Positions 1-8,302 of a stretch of 64,000 nt of DNA are shown piece after piece; the first letter of the stretch is position 1; each line of letters opens with the position of its first letter. The notes below the pieces were generated by a model. The model was not told the origin of the DNA, searched no databases, and was given only the letters and a program-made list of their open reading frames with translations. This DNA comes from Tessaracoccus flavus (GTDB lineage Bacteria > Actinomycetota > Actinomycetes > Propionibacteriales > Propionibacteriaceae). The stretch covers positions 496,001 to 560,000 of the forward strand of contig NZ_CP019605.1 of NCBI RefSeq assembly GCF_001997295.1, in the 5' to 3' direction. The translations under genes and the position numbers were made by a program.

Positions 1-76
1 CCTCGACGCCCTGCGGGGGCGGTGGGACGTCCTCAGCCTCCGCAAGGCACCCCGCCAGACGCGGAGCGCGGGATGA
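1..76 (+). CDS. C-terminal end of an unrecognised upstream gene (partial)
   Basis: From base 2 the frame is open for 24 codons and ends in a TGA at 74-76 that overlaps the ATG of moeA as ATGA. The last residues read LRKAPRQTRSAG. The overlap means this gene is translationally coupled to moeA and probably belongs to the same molybdenum-cofactor operon, where a mobA- or moa-type gene would be usual. Too little is present to name it. Confidence 0.5.
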   Translation, partial: LDALRGRWDVLSLRKAPRQTRSAG

Positions 77-1281
77 GGACGGTCGAGGAGCAGCGCGCCC
101 GGATCCTGTCGCTGGCAGAACCGCTAGCCGCAGAGGTCACACCGATTGTTTCGGCCGTCGGCGGCGTGCTGGCCGAGGACCTGCCCGCGCGGTTCGCGGT
201 GCCTCCCTTCGACAACTCGGCGATGGATGGCTTCGCGGTCCGGGCCGGGGATCTCGCCGCCGGCGTCGAGCTCGTTGTCGTCGGGGACATCCCGGCCGGT
301 GCCACCTCCGTCCCTGAAGTTGGAGAGGGGCAGTGCGCCCGCATCATGACCGGCGCCCCGCTGCCGCCCGGCGCGGACGCCGTCGTGCCGGTGGAGCTCA
401 CCGACCAGCCCTGGGGCCAGGCTGAGCTGCCCGCGCGGATGAGAATCACCGAGGCCGTCGCCGTCGGGAAGCACGTGCGCCGCAAGGGGGAGAACGTCCG
501 CGTCGGAGAACCCGGCCTCCCGGCCGGGCTGGCGTGGTCACCGGCCGCCGCGTCTTCGGCGGCCTCACTCGGCTACGCCGAGGTGCCGCTGATCAGGCGG
601 CCGAGGGTGGCTGTGCTGTCCACGGGCTCCGAACTCGTCGCTCCAGGCGAACCGCTCGGCTTCGGGCAGATCCCCGACTCTAATTCGGTGCTCCTCGCAG
701 GGCTGTGCCGGCAGTTCGGCGCCGAGGTGATCTCGGCGCGGGCGGTGGGCGACGACCCCGCCCAGTTCCGCGCGGCGTTGGACGTCGCGTTGGCCGCAGA
801 CCTCGTCGTCACCACCGGAGGGGTATCCGTCGGCGCCTTCGAGGTGGTCCGGCAGGTGACCGAAGGCCAGATCGAGTTCACGAAGGTGGCGATGCAGCCC
901 GGCAAACCCCAGGCCTCCGGGGTGCTCGCCGCGCCGGACGGGAGGAAGGTGCCGATGCTGGGCCTGCCCGGAAATCCCGTGAGCGCCTTCGTCTCCGCAT
1001 GGGTCTTCGTCCGCCCGCTCATCGCGTGCCTCGCGGGACGCGCTGACCGGTGGCCGTCGGTGCAGGCGCGCGCCGCCGTCGGCTGGTCGACGCCGCCCGG
1101 CCGCCGGCAGTACGTGCCGGTCGCCGTTGCCGACGGACTGGCCACCCCTGTCCACGCTCTGGGCTCCGGGTCCCACCTCGTCGCGACCCTCGCCCTTGCC
1201 GACGGCCTCGCCGTCGTGCCGGAGGATGTGGAGCAGGTGCAGCCCGGCGACCTTCTGACGGTGCACTCCATCACTGCCTGA
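73..1281 (+). CDS. moeA: Molybdopterin molybdenumtransferase MoeA
   Basis: MoeA inserts molybdate into adenylylated molybdopterin, the last step of molybdenum cofactor synthesis in the cytoplasm. The 402-residue protein has the usual length and domain order: an N-terminal MoeA domain with the DNSAMDGFAVR motif near residue 50, a central MoCF-binding domain with VLSTGSELV and TTGGVSVG (about residue 247), and a beta-barrel C-terminal domain. The ATG at 73 is preferred over an in-frame GTG at 22 because it matches the family start (MRTVEEQ) and overlaps the previous stop as ATGA. moaC and mogA, normal neighbours, lie about 35 kb downstream beyond the inserted element. Confidence 0.93.
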   Translation: MRTVEEQRARILSLAEPLAAEVTPIVSAVGGVLAEDLPARFAVPPFDNSAMDGFAVRAGDLAAGVELVVVGDIPAGATSVPEVGEGQCARIMTGAPLPPGADAVVPVELTDQPWGQAELPARMRITEAVAVGKHVRRKGENVRVGEPGLPAGLAWSPAAASSAASLGYAEVPLIRRPRVAVLSTGSELVAPGEPLGFGQIPDSNSVLLAGLCRQFGAEVISARAVGDDPAQFRAALDVALAADLVVTTGGVSVGAFEVVRQVTEGQIEFTKVAMQPGKPQASGVLAAPDGRKVPMLGLPGNPVSAFVSAWVFVRPLIACLAGRADRWPSVQARAAVGWSTPPGRRQYVPVAVADGLATPVHALGSGSHLVATLALADGLAVVPEDVEQVQPGDLLTVHSITA

Positions 1282-1557
1282 TCCGTCTCTCTGGAGCAGC
1301 TGTCGAATCGGTCCCCGAGCAGTGACGAGCGCTCTGCGCGAGGAGCGTCCGTCGAATCGGTCCCGGAGCAGGGCCGGCGAGCGTAGCGAGCAGCCCGTCC
1401 GTCGAAGGGTCACGACCTCTCTACCTGCCGCCGCCCCCGACCCAGGGCGGCGACCACAGTCACGGCTGTTACCCTTCGACAAGCTCAGGGGGCAGGGCGA
1501 CAGCTCAGGGACCTGGGTTGATCCCTGAGCAGGGCCGGCGAGCGTAGCGAGCAGCCC
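1282..1557. repeat. Intergenic REP-like repeats downstream of moeA
   Basis: This stretch has no credible gene. A 67-bp perfect direct repeat occupies 1366-1432 and 1527-1593. Between them, GTCGAAGGGT (1401-1410) pairs with ACCCTTCGAC (1471-1480), followed by AAGCTCAGGG, a palindromic intergenic repeat type common in GC-rich actinobacteria. The same block recurs at 35891-36056 upstream of moaC. The 5' part also repeats GTCGAATCGGTCCC(C/G)GAGCAG twice (about 1303-1322 and 1352-1371). Confidence 0.75.
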
Positions 1558-1593
1558 GTCCGTCGAAGGGTCACGACCTCTCTACCTGCCGCC
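1558..1593. repeat. Left 36-bp direct repeat of the inserted element (possible attL)
   Basis: Bases 1558-1593 are identical to 35891-35926. It is the 3' part of the second 67-bp repeat copy. Homology to the complete copy at 1397-1432 stops exactly at 1593, and resumes at the right-hand copy, which continues into the normal downstream sequence. This is what an insertion into the second copy would leave. Whether it is a true attachment core or recombination between host repeats is not settled. Confidence 0.55.
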
Positions 1594-1810
1594 CGCCGGA
1601 GACCGCGTCGATCAAGTTCCAGAGTGCATCGGTGTTCACCCTCTCATGCTCCCACTTTGGAGGGCTGGGTCGCTGATCCGCATCTGCATCACCTCCCTCC
1701 GGTGACTTGGGCTGGGAAGCACCACCTGAGATCTGTTCACGCGCTGGTCTGGATTGGCCCGGGTTCATAGGGGGCAGGACAGCACGAGGACAGCGAAAGG
1801 GGCCACGGAG
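1594..1810. other. Non-coding leader of the conjugation operon
   Basis: No open frame here looks like a gene. The stretch precedes the first small gene of a tightly packed operon, so it should hold the operon promoter. I could not identify convincing -35 and -10 boxes. An oriT could also lie here, but no clear nick-site motif was found. Confidence 0.3.
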
Positions 1811-1981
1811 ATGTCGGATGAGGAGACGCAGCAGCTGATCGTTGCTGCGAAGGGCGAGGCGGAGGCCTGCGACCAGTTGGTGTTCTGGACCCAGCGCCTG
1901 CAGCACGCGCTGGATGCCCGCCGCCAGCTGCTGGACGTTCCCCCGGAGGAACTGAAGGCCGCCCTGGAGGCGCAGCGATGA
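1811..1981 (+). CDS. Small acidic protein, first gene of conjugation operon
   Basis: A 56-residue, charged, probably helical cytoplasmic protein (starts MSDEETQQLIV) of no recognised family. The ATG at 1811 is preceded by an AAAGGGG/GGAG ribosome-binding region and the stop overlaps the next ATG as ATGA, so it is translated with the operon. Its position at the head of the T4SS genes suggests a regulatory or accessory transfer role, but nothing in the sequence proves it. Confidence 0.65.
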   Translation: MSDEETQQLIVAAKGEAEACDQLVFWTQRLQHALDARRQLLDVPPEELKAALEAQR

Positions 1982-2715
1982 CCACCGCCACGTTCTCGCT
2001 GGCTGAGCTGCGCGCCGCCTACACCGCCCTCCACGCCGGAGCCTTCACCACCGACCCGACCCCCCAACCCGAAACGGCCACCGCAGCAGTGGCGGAACTG
2101 CCAGCTGCGGCTGCGGATGCGGTGGTGGGTGTGGTCGGTGTCTCGGGTGGGGTGGGAACGACCACGGTGGCGTTGGCGATCGCCGAAGCACTCGCCGCCG
2201 GCCGCCTGGTCGAGCTCAGCGTGCCGCACACCTCTGGGTTGGCGGCCGCGTCGTCGGCTGAACTCGGCACCCAGCACGGCTGGAGTATCGGGTCCCGCGA
2301 CGGGCTGCGGCTGGAGCGCCGCACCGACCCCGACGCCACGATCCTCCCCGACACCGCCGCAGGGGTCACGGTCCTGGACCTCGGCGCTTGGGCAGAGCCT
2401 CTCCCGGCGGTGTCTGTGTTGGTAGTGGTCGCGTCGTGTTCGGTGCCGAGCGTGCGGCGTCTCAACGCCCGCCTTGAGGTCCTCCACGGCCTGCGGGTGG
2501 TGCCGGTGATCACCGGGGTCCCGGGTCGGGCACTGCCCAAGCCGGTCGGTTCGGTGTGCGGGCCGAGGCTGCGCGCCGCAGCGGCCGACGGGCTGCTGCT
2601 GCTGGTGCCGGAATGTGCGTCTCTTCGGGTCGGTGGGGTTACTGCCGATCCGCTTCCTCGTCGGCTGCAGTCCGCGGTCGACGTCATCAAATCGTGTGTG
2701 GAGGAAATCTCATGA
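1978..2715 (+). CDS. MinD/ParA-like P-loop protein without the signature lysine
   Basis: The 245-residue protein has a deviant nucleotide-binding loop GVSGGVGTTTVALAIAEAL near residues 51-69, in the place of the KGGxGKT loop of MinD/ParA/CpaE ATPases. The conserved lysines are replaced (SGGVGTT), so ATP hydrolysis may be lost or altered. A second motif, VTVLDLGAW, resembles the Walker B-type strand. It is coupled by ATGA overlaps to both neighbours. In this setting it may help position or regulate the transfer machine; that is inference. A poorly characterised actinobacterial ICE family is the best guess. Confidence 0.6.
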   Translation: MTTATFSLAELRAAYTALHAGAFTTDPTPQPETATAAVAELPAAAADAVVGVVGVSGGVGTTTVALAIAEALAAGRLVELSVPHTSGLAAASSAELGTQHGWSIGSRDGLRLERRTDPDATILPDTAAGVTVLDLGAWAEPLPAVSVLVVVASCSVPSVRRLNARLEVLHGLRVVPVITGVPGRALPKPVGSVCGPRLRAAAADGLLLLVPECASLRVGGVTADPLPRRLQSAVDVIKSCVEEIS

Positions 2716-3044
2716 TCGTTCAGTTCGTAGTCGAGGCCGTGTCTGCGGGTGTGGTGGTGCCGGCGGAGGGGCGGGGGATGGTGTGCCCGGTCGCGCCGGC
2801 GGGGGCGCAGGTCCTGGTCGATGAGTTCCTGGGCTGGTTCTCCTGGGCCCTGGTGTGGGTAGCGTTCCCGGCAGGGATCCTGGCCGCGGTCGCGGCGGTG
2901 ATCCTGGGCAAGGTGTTCTCGATGCCCCACGTCTCCAAGGGCGGCCTGATCGGGGTGTTCGTCGTCCTCGGCGCCGCCCTGCTCTATCTCGTGATCCCGG
3001 GCATCCTGTCGGGATTCCTCGGCGACGGCTGCGTCACCCGCTAA
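2712..3044 (+). CDS. Small membrane protein, possible VirB2/TrbC-like pilin
   Basis: A 110-residue protein with a hydrophobic N-terminal stretch and two strong membrane helices (about residues 42-66 and 78-100) separated by a short basic loop (SMPHVSKGG). Size, topology and place just before the VirB6-like gene resemble VirB2/TrbC-type conjugative pilins or channel subunits, but there is no diagnostic motif. The start at 2712 overlaps the previous stop as ATGA; an in-frame GTG further upstream would overlap deeply and is rejected. Confidence 0.55.
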   Translation: MIVQFVVEAVSAGVVVPAEGRGMVCPVAPAGAQVLVDEFLGWFSWALVWVAFPAGILAAVAAVILGKVFSMPHVSKGGLIGVFVVLGAALLYLVIPGILSGFLGDGCVTR

Positions 3045-3046
3045 CC

Positions 3047-3814
3047 ATGAGGCCCGATCGCGCGCACCTGACCCTGCTGGCCGCCGTCACGTCGGTGGCG
3101 TTGCTGCTGCTCTCCGGCCTGGGGTTCGCCGTCTACTTCGCCCTCGCCGACCCCACCACCACCCCCACGGGGCAGGTCGTCGACTCGCTACCGGCCGGCG
3201 GCGTCACGGTGCGTGACGAGATCGCGGCCGCCCCGATGCTGGCAGTGTCGCCATCGGATGCCACAGGCGGCACCCCGGCCCTCGGAACCCTCCCGACGAT
3301 CGACATCCCCCTGGTGGACCAGATCGGGGCGGAGGGGATCCCCACCGGCTACCCGCAGACGCCCGAGGGCGCGATGGGGCAGCTGGGGGAGATCCTGGTC
3401 TCCGTCCTGAGCTCCATGGATCTGGCGCATGCGCAGCGGGTGCAGCAGTCCTGGTTCGAGGACCCCACTGGCACGGCGGGGTCGTGGCCGGTGCTGGGGC
3501 TGATTCAGTCGTTCCTGACCGCCGGGAGAATGCCGGCAGGTCTGCAACCGGGGGCGTCACTGACGGTGATCCCCTCGGCGGGCCAGGTGAAAGGCTCCGA
3601 CGGCGACGGTTGGCATGTGGCGTGCGTGTTGGTGGAGATCACCTACACGTTCCGCGACCAGGCCCGCCTGGCCTACGGGCATTGCGAACGCATGACCTGG
3701 CAAGAAGACCGGTGGCTGATCGGGGCGGGTGCGCATCCGGTGCCGGGGCCGTCGACGTGGCCGGGCACCGAACTCGCCGTCAAAGCGGGCTGGCTGACGT
3801 GGCGGGACGCCTAA
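3047..3814 (+). CDS. Membrane-anchored transfer protein, extracytoplasmic domain
   Basis: The 255-residue product has a short cytoplasmic N-terminus, one membrane helix (about residues 8-33) and a soluble domain of about 220 residues outside the membrane. This is the layout of VirB8/TcpC-type scaffold proteins, whose outer part is an NTF2-like fold; the late region (CVLVEITYTFRDQARLAYG) is compatible with that but not proof. It lies 2 bp after the previous stop and 3 bp before the VirB6-like gene, in the same operon. Confidence 0.5.
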   Translation: MRPDRAHLTLLAAVTSVALLLLSGLGFAVYFALADPTTTPTGQVVDSLPAGGVTVRDEIAAAPMLAVSPSDATGGTPALGTLPTIDIPLVDQIGAEGIPTGYPQTPEGAMGQLGEILVSVLSSMDLAHAQRVQQSWFEDPTGTAGSWPVLGLIQSFLTAGRMPAGLQPGASLTVIPSAGQVKGSDGDGWHVACVLVEITYTFRDQARLAYGHCERMTWQEDRWLIGAGAHPVPGPSTWPGTELAVKAGWLTWRDA

Positions 3815-3817
3815 GCC

Positions 3818-5332
3818 ATGTGGGAGCAGATCGGGGAGTTGTTCGGGGATCTGGCTGCGGCCGGGGGTCAGATTGTGGTGGATGCGTGGGTGGCGATCTG
3901 CATAGCGGTGTGGGGCGCCGGATTGTGGGTGATGCGCGCGATCCTGCAGCTGGGGGACTGGTTCCTCACCCCCAACCTCAACCCTGACGGGTCCTCGTCG
4001 GCGCTGTGGTCGGTCTACGGCGTCACCCTCTGGCTCGGTCTCTCGTTGGCGTTGATGCTGCTGATCGTGCAGCTGGTCGGCACCGTGCTCCGCCGAGACG
4101 CCCTCTCCCTGGCCTCGGCTGTGTGGGGGTCGGTGAAGTTTCTGTTGGTGTGCACCCTCTGGTACACCTACGGCGCCGCGCTGGTGACCGCCGTCGAAGG
4201 GCTGAACACGGCGCTGCGCCTCCAGTTGCTGGGCACCGCTGATCTGGCCGACTGGGAGCCGACGGGTCTGGATTTCACCGAAGGGGTGATGACCGGCACC
4301 ACCGCCACCGTGCTCATGCTGCTGGGGTTGGTGTTGTGGCTGGCCGCGTTGGCGCATCTGGTGGTGATGCTGGGCCGGGCGGTGTCGCTGATCGTGATCG
4401 CAGCCACCGCCCCGATCGCCGCGGCCGGGCTGATGTTCAAGCCGTTCGAATCCTGGTTTTGGAAGGCGTTTCGCTGGTTCCACGCCGCCGCCATCGCCCC
4501 GCTGCTGATGACGCTCATGCTCGGGTTGGGGGTGCGGCTCGCCACCGGCGTTTCCCTCGGGATGGAGGACTCCGGCCAGGAGGCCGTGGCGCTGGCGTTG
4601 CCGTCGGTGGTGATGATCGCGGTGGCAGCTCTGTCCCCGGTGGCCTTGTTCCGGCTGCTGGCCTTCGTGGATCCGGGCACCACCAGCGGGGCCTCGTTCC
4701 GCGCCGGCCTGGCCGGCACCACCGGCGCCTCCTCAGCCGCTAGCTACGCCCACACCGCAATGACCCGCAGCAGCGGCAGCGGCTCTGGGGGCGGGGGAGT
4801 AGCTGGTGCGGGGGAGTCGGCCACGGCCAGCCGCACCGCCGCGGCGCAAAGCTCCAGCCTCAGCCCCGGCGCAGCCGGGGGAGCCGCGGCGAGCGGCGGC
4901 GCCGGCGGGTCCGCGGCTGGTGTTGGTGGCGCGGCCGCAGGTGGTACTTCTGCTGGTGGCGCGGCCGCTGGTGGTGCCGCTGCTGGTGGGGGAGCGGCCA
5001 CTGGGGCTGCTGCTGGTGTGGGTGCGGTGGCGGGGCCGGTGGGGGTGGTGGCGGCGGGGGTGATCCTCGGCGCGAAGAAGCTCGTCGACGGGTTCCAGCA
5101 GGTCGGCGCCCGCGCCACCGGGCTGGTCAACGACACCACCTCCGGGATGGGGGCCGGGGACCCGTCCTACCCGTACGACCCGGCCGGCGACATCCGCCGC
5201 ACCCCTCATCCGGCGCAGCCTCATCCGGCGCAGGTCGCCACCCAGACGACATCGACCCAGCCGCAGCGTGCGGCGCAGCCTCCTGTGGCTGTGAGAGAAG
5301 CGGAGGACCACAATGGCGGCCAGAACCTTTGA
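3818..5332 (+). CDS. VirB6/TrbL-like polytopic membrane protein
   Basis: The 504-residue protein has about six or seven membrane helices in residues 1-295, including pairs around 20-45, 60-90, 100-130, 150-200 and 225-290. A long low-complexity Gly/Ala/Ser-rich segment follows (about 320-430), then a proline- and glutamine-rich cytoplasmic tail. This is the build of TrbL/VirB6-type inner-membrane channel subunits of conjugation systems. It overlaps the next gene by 20 bp. The Gly/Ala-rich part also shows repeated GTGGCGCGGCC-like DNA, so its length may vary by slippage. Confidence 0.7.
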   Translation: MWEQIGELFGDLAAAGGQIVVDAWVAICIAVWGAGLWVMRAILQLGDWFLTPNLNPDGSSSALWSVYGVTLWLGLSLALMLLIVQLVGTVLRRDALSLASAVWGSVKFLLVCTLWYTYGAALVTAVEGLNTALRLQLLGTADLADWEPTGLDFTEGVMTGTTATVLMLLGLVLWLAALAHLVVMLGRAVSLIVIAATAPIAAAGLMFKPFESWFWKAFRWFHAAAIAPLLMTLMLGLGVRLATGVSLGMEDSGQEAVALALPSVVMIAVAALSPVALFRLLAFVDPGTTSGASFRAGLAGTTGASSAASYAHTAMTRSSGSGSGGGGVAGAGESATASRTAAAQSSSLSPGAAGGAAASGGAGGSAAGVGGAAAGGTSAGGAAAGGAAAGGGAATGAAAGVGAVAGPVGVVAAGVILGAKKLVDGFQQVGARATGLVNDTTSGMGAGDPSYPYDPAGDIRRTPHPAQPHPAQVATQTTSTQPQRAAQPPVAVREAEDHNGGQNL

Positions 5333-6818
5333 CGCGTTCACCACCCCGAAGGCCGGCGTGATCTGGGGACTGACCGTCCCCCAACTGCTGTTTCTGTCGG
5401 TGGCGACGTTCCCGGCGTGGATGGCGATCAGCTCCCAGCGCTGGCTGGCCGGGATCATGTGGGTGCCGGTGTGGCTGCTGCTTTTGTTCCTCACCGTCGT
5501 GCCCCTCGGCGGCCGCTCCGCCGTCGGCTGGCTCGCCGCCGCCGCCAGCTTCGCCGTCGCCGGGCTGAGCGGGTGGCTCGCCTTCCGGTCGAAGGCCGCC
5601 ACCGGAACACTGCGGGACCTCGACGAGCTGGACATGCCCGGCGCCCTGACCGGCGTCGAAGTGTTGGACGGCCCCCCGATCGGACTCGAGCAGCGCAGGG
5701 TGGCGGTGATCAAACACTGCGCGGCCAGGACGTGGGCGATCACTGCCCGGATCGAGCATGACGGGATCGCGATGGCCACCGACGCCCTGTGCAACCGGTA
5801 CGCCGACGGCCTGACCGAACTGCTGGACACCGCAGCCCGCGGGGAGTTGATCTCGGAGATCCACCTGATGGTGCGCACCACCCCCGATGACTGCACCGAG
5901 CGGGAACTGTGGCTGCGCGCCAACATCACCGCGGATGCGCCGGTCACGTCCGTGGCCACGCAGATCGAGCACCTGCGCTGGTCCCAGGCCGGGGTCCGCA
6001 CCGAAGCCTTCATCACCCTGGTCATCCCTGAGGCCCGCCTCAGCAAAGAGGCCAGACACATGGGCGGCGCCACGGATGGCCGGATGAACACCCTCCTCTC
6101 CCTGGCCGCCGAGATCGGAGCAGTAGTCACAGGCCCCATCGGCGCACGCAACATCGAATGGCTCACCTCCCCAGAGTTGGCGCAGGTCGTGCGGCTCGGG
6201 TTCGCCCCCGGCGACCGCGCAGGCCTGGTGGCCGCCGAACACGACGCCACCGAAGACTCGTCGGTGAACCCGGGGGTGCCGTGGGCTCTGGCGGGACCGT
6301 CGCAGGCGTATGCGGCGGTTCGGCATTATGCGCATGATGCGTGGGCGACGGTCACTGCGACGGTGAAGCTTCCCGAGCGTGGCGCGTCGATGGGCGGCTG
6401 GGGACACGTGCTGGCCCCGTCTGAGGCGGTGGAGCGGCGGAGTGTGGCGGTCGTGTTCCCGATCGAGAAGCAGTCCGCCGCGGATCGGAAGGCGGCGCAG
6501 CAGGAGTTCGGCCAGAGCCTCGGCCAGGGGTTGAAGGACCGGCTCGGGGTCCGCACCGGCGCCAAGGACCACCGCCGGCAGGCGAAACTGGACCGGGTCG
6601 AGGTGCAGCTCGCGATGGGCGCCACCATGAGCCACCCCTACGCCCTCTGCTCCACGACGATTCCCGCGACGGCGCCGGTGGCGGAGTTCGGGCGACGGTT
6701 GGATGCGGCGATCCGTCGCGGTGGCATGGCCCCGCAGCGCCTCGACATGTCCCAGGACCTGGCCTTCGTCACCGCCACCCTCCCCCTCGGGGTCAGCCTC
6801 ACCACCAGGCACCAGTGA
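5313..6818 (+). CDS. SCO6880-like conjugation protein (PrgI-like N-terminus)
   Basis: The 501-residue protein begins with two close membrane helices (about 24-48 and 55-80) after a short FDAFTTPKAG N-terminus, followed by a large cytoplasmic domain. This matches the actinobacterial SCO6880 family, which sits before VirB4-type ATPases in mobile elements and whose start resembles PrgI/VirB3 proteins. It probably anchors the ATPase to the membrane channel; the family assignment is from recognition, the role is inference. The stop overlaps the next ATG as TGATG. Confidence 0.7.
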   Translation: MAARTFDAFTTPKAGVIWGLTVPQLLFLSVATFPAWMAISSQRWLAGIMWVPVWLLLLFLTVVPLGGRSAVGWLAAAASFAVAGLSGWLAFRSKAATGTLRDLDELDMPGALTGVEVLDGPPIGLEQRRVAVIKHCAARTWAITARIEHDGIAMATDALCNRYADGLTELLDTAARGELISEIHLMVRTTPDDCTERELWLRANITADAPVTSVATQIEHLRWSQAGVRTEAFITLVIPEARLSKEARHMGGATDGRMNTLLSLAAEIGAVVTGPIGARNIEWLTSPELAQVVRLGFAPGDRAGLVAAEHDATEDSSVNPGVPWALAGPSQAYAAVRHYAHDAWATVTATVKLPERGASMGGWGHVLAPSEAVERRSVAVVFPIEKQSAADRKAAQQEFGQSLGQGLKDRLGVRTGAKDHRRQAKLDRVEVQLAMGATMSHPYALCSTTIPATAPVAEFGRRLDAAIRRGGMAPQRLDMSQDLAFVTATLPLGVSLTTRHQ

Positions 6819-8302
6819 TGGCCCGCAGCATCAACCGCCTCCTGGCGGACTTCGGCCACACCCTGCCCACCAAACCCTCACCAGAGCAGCCAAAGCTTCC
6901 CCGTGAGTTCACTTCCGCCCCGCCCTGGCGCGGCAAACCCGCGAGGGGGGCGGGGTGGGTGGCGTCTCGTCCTGCGGTGAAGCGGTACCAGATGACCTCC
7001 GACCAGGCCGGCGTGTTCTGGCCCTTCCTCACCGCCAGCCCGTTGCCGCCGACCGGGGCCCCGATGGGCACCGACATGAGCAACGGCGCCACCTTCTACG
7101 TCGACCCCCACGGCTGGGTCCTCAACGACTCCATACCCGTCACCAACCCGAACATCTTCGTCTTCGGCAAGCCGGGGCGGGGGAAGTCGGCCTGGGTGAA
7201 AGCGTTCCTCAACCGCATGTTCGCGTTCGGCTACCAGGCCCTGATCCTGGGGGATCCGAAGGACGAGTACGAGCTGATGTGCCTTCACTTCGGCGTCGAA
7301 CCCTTCGCCATCGGCCCCGGCATGCCCACCCGCCTCAACCCCCTCGACCCCGGACCCCTCGCATCGAACTGGGGCCAACTGAACCGCGATGAGCAGGAGC
7401 GGCGTTCGGCGGTCATCTTCGGACGCTGGCTCGTCCTCCTCCGCTCGTTGATCGGCTCCCAGAGCATCGGCGACAGGAAGGTCGCGGTAGGGCCGACGGA
7501 GGAACAGGTCCTCAAAGCCGTCCTCGTTGAACTCACCCACACCAATTCGGACAGCCGCGAGCTGCGGCCGATCGTGATCCCGCAGGTGTGGCAACAGCTC
7601 CACTCACCCAGCGACGCGTTGATCGCGGAGCTGCGCTACCCCGACCGCCACACCTTCCTCGACGACACCCGCCTGCTCCGCGATGCGGTCGCGCAGCTCA
7701 TCTCGGGTGTGTTCGCCGGGATCTTCGACGCCCCCACCACCGTCACCATCGACTGGAACGCGCCGATCCAATCCCTGTCCCTCTCGAGACTGATGCCGCT
7801 GGGCGATGACGCGGTCGGGATGGCGTTGATGTGTCTCAACTCCTGGGGCACCGCCATGCGCCAAGTGAGCGGCCGGCGCAGGATCAACGTCCGCGACGAA
7901 GTCTGGCGCCAACTCCGCCTCGGCACCGGCGCCGTGTCCTCCTTTGATGCCGATCTGCGGCTGTCACGGTCGCATGGGGATATTGAGATCGCCAACGCCC
8001 ACAAACCCTCGGACTACCTGGGTGCGGGGCATGCCGGGTCGCAGGCGCAGCAGATCGCCAAAGACCTCCTCCACCTCGGCGACATCAAGGTCCTCTTCGG
8101 CCAGGACGCCGAAGTCGCCGACGACCTGGAGCAACTCCTCGACCTCGGCCCGGTCGCCCGCGACATCGTCACCGGCTGGGCCATGGGCGGCAAAGGCCGA
8201 GCCCTCATCGCCGTGGGCCCACGCCTCCACAAAGTCGCCCTCACCCTCCACCCCGACCTCGAACTGCCCCTGACCGACACCAACCAGAAACTGCAGACCT
8301 GA
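6818..8302 (+). CDS. VirB4/TraC-like conjugative transfer ATPase
   Basis: A 494-residue cytoplasmic ATPase that should power assembly or substrate transfer of the T4SS. Walker A is FGKPGRGKS near residues 114-122, followed by LILGDPKDEYE, the typical VirB4 segment after the P-loop. The Walker B region reads INVRDEVWRQL near residue 350, with charged residues where most relatives have a hydrophobic strand. The ATG at 6818 overlaps the previous stop; a GTG three bases upstream is also possible. The next gene starts inside its stop codon. Confidence 0.82.
   Translation: MARSINRLLADFGHTLPTKPSPEQPKLPREFTSAPPWRGKPARGAGWVASRPAVKRYQMTSDQAGVFWPFLTASPLPPTGAPMGTDMSNGATFYVDPHGWVLNDSIPVTNPNIFVFGKPGRGKSAWVKAFLNRMFAFGYQALILGDPKDEYELMCLHFGVEPFAIGPGMPTRLNPLDPGPLASNWGQLNRDEQERRSAVIFGRWLVLLRSLIGSQSIGDRKVAVGPTEEQVLKAVLVELTHTNSDSRELRPIVIPQVWQQLHSPSDALIAELRYPDRHTFLDDTRLLRDAVAQLISGVFAGIFDAPTTVTIDWNAPIQSLSLSRLMPLGDDAVGMALMCLNSWGTAMRQVSGRRRINVRDEVWRQLRLGTGAVSSFDADLRLSRSHGDIEIANAHKPSDYLGAGHAGSQAQQIAKDLLHLGDIKVLFGQDAEVADDLEQLLDLGPVARDIVTGWAMGGKGRALIAVGPRLHKVALTLHPDLELPLTDTNQKLQT

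Noticed and set aside
4733..6812. Long minus-strand frames opposite the VirB6-like and SCO6880-like genes
   Set aside because: Shadows of well-supported sense genes in a coupled operon.
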